From NCBI GenBank assembly GCA_021647145.1, contig JAKIVF010000061.1:1-20352 (forward strand): DNA of 20,352 nt. Reading direction: 5' to 3'. Each line of letters opens with the position of its first letter. Position 1 is the first letter of the stretch. Both the position numbers and the translations under genes were made by a program. This document shows, in pieces, positions 15,675-20,352 of the stretch. The notes beneath the pieces were generated by a model that was not told the origin of the DNA, ran no database searches, and saw only the letters and a list, made by a program, of their open reading frames with translations. The DNA is from Methylococcaceae bacterium. Its GTDB lineage: Bacteria; Pseudomonadota; Gammaproteobacteria; Methylococcales; Methylomonadaceae.

Positions 15675-16925
15675 ATGAGTAGCCCAAAAGCATTGAATAT
15701 TTTATTTATTCATTATGATTTACCAGGGCAGTTTCTTCACCTTATTCGTTATTTATCAAAACAGCCTCATTATAATGTTTACGGGATTTGTCATAAACAT
15801 ACCCTAAAAACCAGTGACTCTAGCCTTTATAAAAAGCTATATGGCTACCAAGAAAAAGAAATAGGCTCAATATCAACCCATCATTATGTTACAGACATAC
15901 AACGCTGTGTATTAAGAGCACAAGCCGTAATGGAAATCTTACAACATTGTTTAAATCAACAGATTAATTTTGATTTAGCCTTATCACACACCGGCTGGGG
16001 TGAGGCATTATATTTTAAAGATGTTTATCCAGAAACTCCATTAATTGGCTATGTAGAGTTTTTTTTTCATGCAAAAGATGCAGATGCTGGTTTTGACCCT
16101 GCTTATCCCGTATCAAAAGATCAGTCTTTACAAATTAAAACACTCAATAGCCAACTGTTATTAGGAATGAATGAGTGCGATACGCTTGTCACGCCTACTC
16201 CTTGGCAAAAAAGTTTATTCCCCTCCCTTTGGGATTCAAAAATTAAAGTGATTCATGAAGGAGTTGATATTGATATATGTAAACCCTATGAGAATGTTTT
16301 TTTTACATTACCAAACGGCACTCAACTGACACGGAAAGACGAAATAATCACATATACATCAAGAAACCTTGAGCCCTACAGAGGCTTTCCAACCTTTATA
16401 AAAGCAATAGAAAAAATTTGCCGCAGAAGACCAAACTGTCATATTATTATTACTGGAGGAGATGATGTTAGCTACAGTAAAAAACTACCGAACGGGGAAT
16501 GTTATAGGGAAGCTTGTCTTAAATCAGTTTCTCTTCCTCCTCAGCGAGTTCATTTTTTAGGTAAAGTTCCTTACTCGACTCATATACAACTATTACAACT
16601 ATCCTCAATTCATATCTATTTAACCTACCCTTTTGTTTTATCTTGGTCTTTTGTTGAAGCCATGGCCTGTGGCTGTATAATTATCGCCTCCGACACACAA
16701 CCCGTTATGGACTTTCTTGAACCTGATATAAATGGAATTACTGTGAATTTTTTTGATGATGAGCAAATAGCAGACAAAGTAGATGACGTTTTTAACCATC
16801 TTCAGCGGAAAAAACACCTGGGCTTAGCTGCACGAAAGAAAATTGAACAATACTACCAACATCATTTTTCTATCAATCATTATTTACACCTATTTGAACA
16901 ATTAACTACGACTCAACATGCGTGA
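15675..16925 (+). CDS. GT4-like glycosyltransferase in the secretion locus
   Basis: The 416-residue protein looks like a GT-B fold, family 4-type glycosyltransferase that moves a sugar from a nucleotide donor to an unknown acceptor. It has the N-terminal strand LNILFIHYDLPGQF, SHTGWGE (104-110), YVEFFFHAKDADAGFDP (126-142), the domain-linking VIHEGVD (192-198), YTSRNLEPYRGF (227-238) and the donor-site EAMACG (328-333). In classical GT4 enzymes a Glu lies eight residues before this Glu; here that position is F320 (in YPFVLSWSFVE), so the EX7E pair is not complete. No membrane segment or signal peptide is seen, so it acts in the cytoplasm. Its last 8 bases overlap the ABC exporter gene, which ties it to secretion. 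Acceptor could be the RTX protein or a polysaccharide. Confidence 0.82.
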   Translation: MSSPKALNILFIHYDLPGQFLHLIRYLSKQPHYNVYGICHKHTLKTSDSSLYKKLYGYQEKEIGSISTHHYVTDIQRCVLRAQAVMEILQHCLNQQINFDLALSHTGWGEALYFKDVYPETPLIGYVEFFFHAKDADAGFDPAYPVSKDQSLQIKTLNSQLLLGMNECDTLVTPTPWQKSLFPSLWDSKIKVIHEGVDIDICKPYENVFFTLPNGTQLTRKDEIITYTSRNLEPYRGFPTFIKAIEKICRRRPNCHIIITGGDDVSYSKKLPNGECYREACLKSVSLPPQRVHFLGKVPYSTHIQLLQLSSIHIYLTYPFVLSWSFVEAMACGCIIIASDTQPVMDFLEPDINGITVNFFDDEQIADKVDDVFNHLQRKKHLGLAARKKIEQYYQHHFSINHYLHLFEQLTTTQHA

Positions 16926-18567
16926 AATCCTTTTAAAATGCCGCTCATTTTTTATTTACACGGGCATTTTCAGCTTTGCCATTAATTTATTAATGCTAAC
17001 CCCGATTATATTTTTAATCAATGCCCTAGACAGAGTCCTATCCAGCAGAAGCCTGGAGACGCTGTTTATGCTAGCAATTATTGCTATTTTTGCGATGATA
17101 ATTGAGGCTTTTCTGGAAAATATCCGGACAAAACTACTCAGCCGTTTTAGCCTGACCTTACAAGGTCTTCTTGGGACAACAACATTAACTGAAATTTTAA
17201 AGATCAAACAAAAAGACGTTCAAACACGGTACGGCATGGATGATGTTAATACCTTGCAGGACTTTATTACCACTAAAGGTGTCAAAGCAATATTTGACTT
17301 ACCGTGGATTCCTTTTTATGTCTTGCTTTTATATTTTTTCCATCCCCTCTTAGCCCTATTTGCCATTTTTATACTAGCCATCTTAATTACCTTATCGTAT
17401 TGGGAGCATAAGGTCACTCATCATAATCAACTAGCTGTTGGAGCTTATGCAAGGGGCGCTAAAAATTTTATCGACTTATCTTTTAGCAATAATGAAGTGA
17501 TTAACGCATTAGGCATGCAAAAACGAATTACTAATCGCTGGTGGCTAATAAACAAAGATTTTCTCAGCAGAAAAAATCAGGTTGAAAATAAAATTTCTTC
17601 AATTCAATCTATCTCTCAATTTGTACGCACGTCAATGACCATCTTTAGCTTAAGCATTGGTGCTTACTTAGTCATCAATGAAAACCTTTCATCAGGAATC
17701 ATGATCGCGGCCAATATTTTAATGGGAAGAGCGATTGCACCGATAGGTTCAGTTATTGCCGCAGGAAAATCATTTATCATCGCAAAAGATGCCTATAGTC
17801 GCTTAGATAAATTATTAAAAAACAAAGCTCACAGCTCAAATAAATTAACCTTACCCTCTCCAAAAGGGGAACTTTTAGTAGAACGCGTATTTTTCTTTTT
17901 AAACCGTGACAGACATATCCTGAATGGAGTCAGTTTTAAATTAGAAGCCGGTAAATGTTTGGCTATTATCGGCTCAAGTGCGTCGGGGAAAACTACATTA
18001 GCCAGGCTTTTGGTTGGCTATCATAAACCTAATGATGGATTTATTCGTTTAGATGGAGCTGATATTAGCCAATGGTCTACAAATGGCCTTGGAGAACAGA
18101 TTGGGTATTTACCTCAAGACATCCAATTGTTTAATGGCACTATCTCTGAAAATATTTCACGACTTGAACCCATAAAAGATAATGAGAAGGAAATTATCAG
18201 TGCGGCTAAACAAGTCGGTGTCCATGAAATGATCCTTAAAATGACCAATGGCTATGATACTGATATTGGGGAAAAAGGAAGCAAACTATCGGGTGGACAA
18301 CGGCAACGAATCGGCTTGGCAAGAGCCATTTTTAAAGAGCCTAAATATCTTGTTTTAGATGAGCCCAATTCAAATTTGGATGGTGAAGCTGAATTAGAAT
18401 TATTACAATTAATTAAAGACTTAAAACAAAAAGGCACCACAGTGATTGTCATCACTCATAAACCTAATTTAGTTGAAGTAGCTGACAACATACTCGTTCT
18501 ACATGAAGGCAATGTAGTTCATTTTGGAACAAGCTCAGAAGTCCTTGAAAAAATTAAACTGGTTTAA
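16918..18567 (+). CDS. Type I secretion ABC transporter, permease/ATPase fusion
   Basis: This 549-residue inner-membrane half-transporter of the PrtD/HlyB class would dimerise and drive export of an RTX substrate. The N-terminal membrane domain (about 1-300) has hydrophobic segments near 12-36, 47-66, 129-160 and 240-283 and the hallmark LINALDRVLSSRS (33-45). There is no C39 peptidase or C39-like domain at the N-terminus, as in the PrtD group. The ATPase domain has Walker A GSSASGKTT (352-360), Q-loop Q400, signature LSGGQ (457-461), Walker B YLVLDEP (477-483) and the H-loop H516, so it looks active. It overlaps the glycosyltransferase by 8 bases, and the adaptor starts 4 bases after its stop. 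Confidence 0.93.
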   Translation: MREILLKCRSFFIYTGIFSFAINLLMLTPIIFLINALDRVLSSRSLETLFMLAIIAIFAMIIEAFLENIRTKLLSRFSLTLQGLLGTTTLTEILKIKQKDVQTRYGMDDVNTLQDFITTKGVKAIFDLPWIPFYVLLLYFFHPLLALFAIFILAILITLSYWEHKVTHHNQLAVGAYARGAKNFIDLSFSNNEVINALGMQKRITNRWWLINKDFLSRKNQVENKISSIQSISQFVRTSMTIFSLSIGAYLVINENLSSGIMIAANILMGRAIAPIGSVIAAGKSFIIAKDAYSRLDKLLKNKAHSSNKLTLPSPKGELLVERVFFFLNRDRHILNGVSFKLEAGKCLAIIGSSASGKTTLARLLVGYHKPNDGFIRLDGADISQWSTNGLGEQIGYLPQDIQLFNGTISENISRLEPIKDNEKEIISAAKQVGVHEMILKMTNGYDTDIGEKGSKLSGGQRQRIGLARAIFKEPKYLVLDEPNSNLDGEAELELLQLIKDLKQKGTTVIVITHKPNLVEVADNILVLHEGNVVHFGTSSEVLEKIKLV

Positions 18568-18571
18568 CAAA

Positions 18572-19130
18572 ATGTCTTTAAAACTATTACTAGAGCACCT
18601 ACCACAAGTATCCATTGACTCTTCAGGAGAGTCAACCCGCTTAGTCAGATCTGGCCTGTTATTTGGCATCCTGCTTTTTCTTGGTTTATTTTTATGGGGG
18701 ATTTTAGCCCCTATTCGTGGAGCCGTTGTCACATCAGGCACAATCAAAATTGATTTAAACCGCAAAACCTTGCAACACCTGGAAGGTGGTATTATTAAAA
18801 AAATCCTGGTCAGAGAAGGTAGTCGAGTAGAAAAAGGTCAAACCTTGCTCATTTTAGAGGACATTTCCACTCGATCACAATTCTCCATCTTAAAAGACAG
18901 ACTCTTTATAAATCAAGTAAAAGAAGCTCGCTTACAAGCCCAAAAAAGAAATCTTGATACGATTGTTTTCCCTAAAGAGATCACCGAAACCACAGACCCA
19001 AAGTTTAAACGTATTCTTGCCAACGAAATAGAATTATTCAACTCCAAACGTAAAAGCTTTACTGACCAAGTTAAGTTATTAAAATTTGAAATAATTCAAA
19101 CAGAAAATGGTTTAATTGAAGACCTTAATT
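18572..19130 (+). CDS. HlyD-family secretion adaptor, N-terminal half only
   Basis: The ATG at 18572 gives MSLKLLLEHLPQ, then an inner-membrane segment at about 28-46, the motif APIRGAVVTSGTIK (46-59) and a biotinyl-lipoyl-like half with LEGGIIKKILVREGSRV (70-86) and LLILED (92-97). A coiled-coil-like region follows to about residue 178. This is the normal start of a type I membrane fusion protein, which links the ABC exporter to an outer-membrane TolC channel. A whole protein is about 400-450 residues, with the second half of the coiled coil, second lipoyl half and beta-barrel. All of these are missing: after about residue 180-186 the sequence turns into an unrelated DUF1080 domain in the same frame, and the merged reading frame ends at 19540. 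The end given is approximate. The ATG is preferred to an upstream one at 18524 that lies inside the ABC gene. Confidence 0.85.
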
Positions 19131-19540
19131 ATACTGAAAGATATTATAAAGACTTTGACTTAACGCTTGAATTCAAACAGGAAGCCGATGGAAATAGCGG
19201 GGTATTTGTAAGGTCTGTTATCGAAGGTACAAAAATAGCAGGATGGCAGGTAGAAGTAGCTCCTAAGAATCACGATACCGGTGGTATTTATGAGTCGTAT
19301 GGAAGAGGTTGGCTGGAACAAATTCCGGATGAAAAGGAAAATATCTTGATAGAGAACGAATGGAACAAAATGCATATTAAAGTAGTGGGAAACGAAATCA
19401 CCACTTGGCTTAACGGAACACAAATGGTAAATTTAAAAGACGAAAAAATCGGGGCAGCTGTTGGCCGGATTGCATTACAAATTCATGCAGGAGGAGGAAT
19501 AAAGATACTATGGAGAAATATCGAACTTAAAGAATTATAA
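19131..19540 (+). CDS. DUF1080 (3-keto-disaccharide hydrolase-like) C-terminal part, start lost
   Basis: From about 19131 the frame reads TERYYKDFDLTLEFKQ, GNSGVFVRS, GWQVEVA, TGGIYESYGRGWL, WNKMHIKVVGNEITTWLNG and IALQIHAGGGIKILWRNIELKEL. These are the landmarks of the C-terminal two-thirds of a DUF1080 jelly-roll domain, found in secreted or periplasmic sugar-degrading proteins of Bacteroidota and Planctomycetes. The normal N-terminal part (signal peptide, FDGKTLNGW-like start) is absent and is replaced by HlyD sequence. The neighbouring oxidoreductase is a usual partner of this family. Start is approximate, because the change of homology falls somewhere in 19105-19150. I treat this as a fragment of a foreign gene, not as the tail of the adaptor. 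Confidence 0.8.
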
Positions 19541-19585
19541 TCAAAGTAATAGAAACATTTTTTTAACAATAAAATTCTAAATATT

Positions 19586-20352
19586 ATGGACTTATCAAGA
19601 AGACAATTCACTAAAATTGCCGGACTGGCAACCGTGGGAACAGTAATTTCCTCAAACGCAGTGTGGGCAGCCAACAGCAACACATTAAAAGTTGGCCTTA
19701 TTGGTTGCGGCGGCCGCGGAACAGGAGCTGCCGAACAAGCCTTAAATGCAGATCCGAATGTGATACTTTATGCAATGGCTGATGCTTTTCCCGACCATCT
19801 GGAAGAATCATACAACTCATTAAAACAAAAATTTGGTGAAAAGGTACAGGTAGCCGACAATAAAAAATTTGTGGGTCTGGATGCCTTTCAAAAACTGATC
19901 GACTCTGATGTAGATGTGGTTCTGCTGGCTACTCCTCCTGCTTTTCGTCCCGAGTGTTTGGAAGCAGCAGTTAACGCAGGCAAACATATTTTTTGCGAAA
20001 AACCTTTTGCGGTGGATGGGCCAGGCCTGCGCAGGGTGATGATAGCTACAAAAAAAGCACAAGATAAAGAATTATCACTGGTGTCGGGGTTTTGCTGGAG
20101 GTATCATATTCCGAAAAGGGAAACATTTGGCCGTGTATTAAACGGGCAAATTGGAGAAATACTGGCTGCAGAAGCAACGTACAACACTGGCGAACTATGG
20201 TATAAAGAACGTCAGAAAGGCTGGTCTGATATGGAGTATAAATTGCGCAATTGGCTGTATTATAATTGGTTGTCTGGAGATCATATTATCGAGCAGGCTA
20301 TTCACAGCATTGATATGCTTTCGTGGGCCATGGGAGATGAAGCTCCGGTAAA
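19586..20352 (+). CDS. Gfo/Idh/MocA family oxidoreductase with Tat signal, 3' end cut
   Basis: The frame starts at the ATG 19586-19588 and runs 255 codons to the window end without a stop. The N-terminus has a twin-arginine signal, SRRQFTKIAG (4-13), followed by a hydrophobic stretch and an Ala-x-Ala-like site near VWAA. A Rossmann NAD(P) motif, VGLIGCGGRGTG, starts about residue 36, and EKPF, with the catalytic lysine, is present in HIFCEKPFAVDG, followed later by HSIDMLSW. These are features of exported dehydrogenases acting on sugars, such as glycoside 3-oxidation. It lies 45 bases after the DUF1080 gene, a typical pairing in Bacteroidota. No Shine-Dalgarno sequence is present before the ATG, as is common in that phylum. 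The substrate is not known. Confidence 0.9.
   Translation, partial: MDLSRRQFTKIAGLATVGTVISSNAVWAANSNTLKVGLIGCGGRGTGAAEQALNADPNVILYAMADAFPDHLEESYNSLKQKFGEKVQVADNKKFVGLDAFQKLIDSDVDVVLLATPPAFRPECLEAAVNAGKHIFCEKPFAVDGPGLRRVMIATKKAQDKELSLVSGFCWRYHIPKRETFGRVLNGQIGEILAAEATYNTGELWYKERQKGWSDMEYKLRNWLYYNWLSGDHIIEQAIHSIDMLSWAMGDEAPV

Noticed and set aside
18524..19540. A single natural HlyD-DUF1080 fusion protein
   Set aside because: Both parts are truncated relative to their families, and the flanking genes belong to different functional and probably taxonomic contexts. A join of two genomes explains this more simply, so I annotated the halves separately.

Overview
The first ~19.1 kb comes from an AT-rich gammaproteobacterium. 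The evidence is gene order: nrdR-ribD-ribE, and the block trpF-trpB-trpA-accD-folC-dedD-like-cvpA-purF...metZ, which is a well-known gammaproteobacterial arrangement. I cannot name a genus. The last ~1.2 kb (from about 19,110-19,140) looks like a different organism, most likely Bacteroidota.

Layout. (1) 1-2203, minus strand: nrdR, ribD and nearly all of ribE (riboflavin synthesis with the NrdR repressor). (2) 2351-3304, plus strand: a class II aldolase/adducin-family protein and glutaredoxin GrxC. (3) 3312-3506, minus: the decayed remains of a ppnP-like nucleoside phosphorylase gene, not previously obvious because it has in-frame stops. (4) 3530-13177, minus: metZ, a gap of 467 bases, a small lipoprotein of unknown function, purF, cvpA, a SPOR-domain protein, folC, accD, trpA, trpB and trpF. 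The trp genes overlap by 4 bases each, which points to translational coupling. (5) 13398-14399, minus: trhO (tRNA uridine hydroxylase). (6) 14737-19.1 kb, plus: a type I secretion locus made of a small RTX/EF-hand-like calcium-binding protein, a strong terminator, a GT4-like glycosyltransferase, a PrtD/HlyB-type ABC exporter and the N-terminal half of a HlyD-type adaptor. (7) ~19.13-20.35 kb, plus: the C-terminal part of a DUF1080 (3-keto-disaccharide hydrolase-like) protein joined in frame to the HlyD half, then a Tat-signal Gfo/Idh/MocA oxidoreductase that runs off the end.

The most interesting biology is the type I secretion locus. Its first gene encodes the probable cargo: no N-terminal signal peptide, RTX nonapeptides and a calcium loop. 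It is separated by a terminator from the exporter genes, and a glycosyltransferase gene overlaps the ABC gene by 8 bases. This suggests secretion, and possibly sugar decoration, of an abundant calcium-binding surface or matrix protein. The most important caution is the HlyD/DUF1080 join. It is best explained as an assembly chimera, so the adaptor gene is incomplete here and everything after ~19.1 kb should not be assigned to the same genome without read support.
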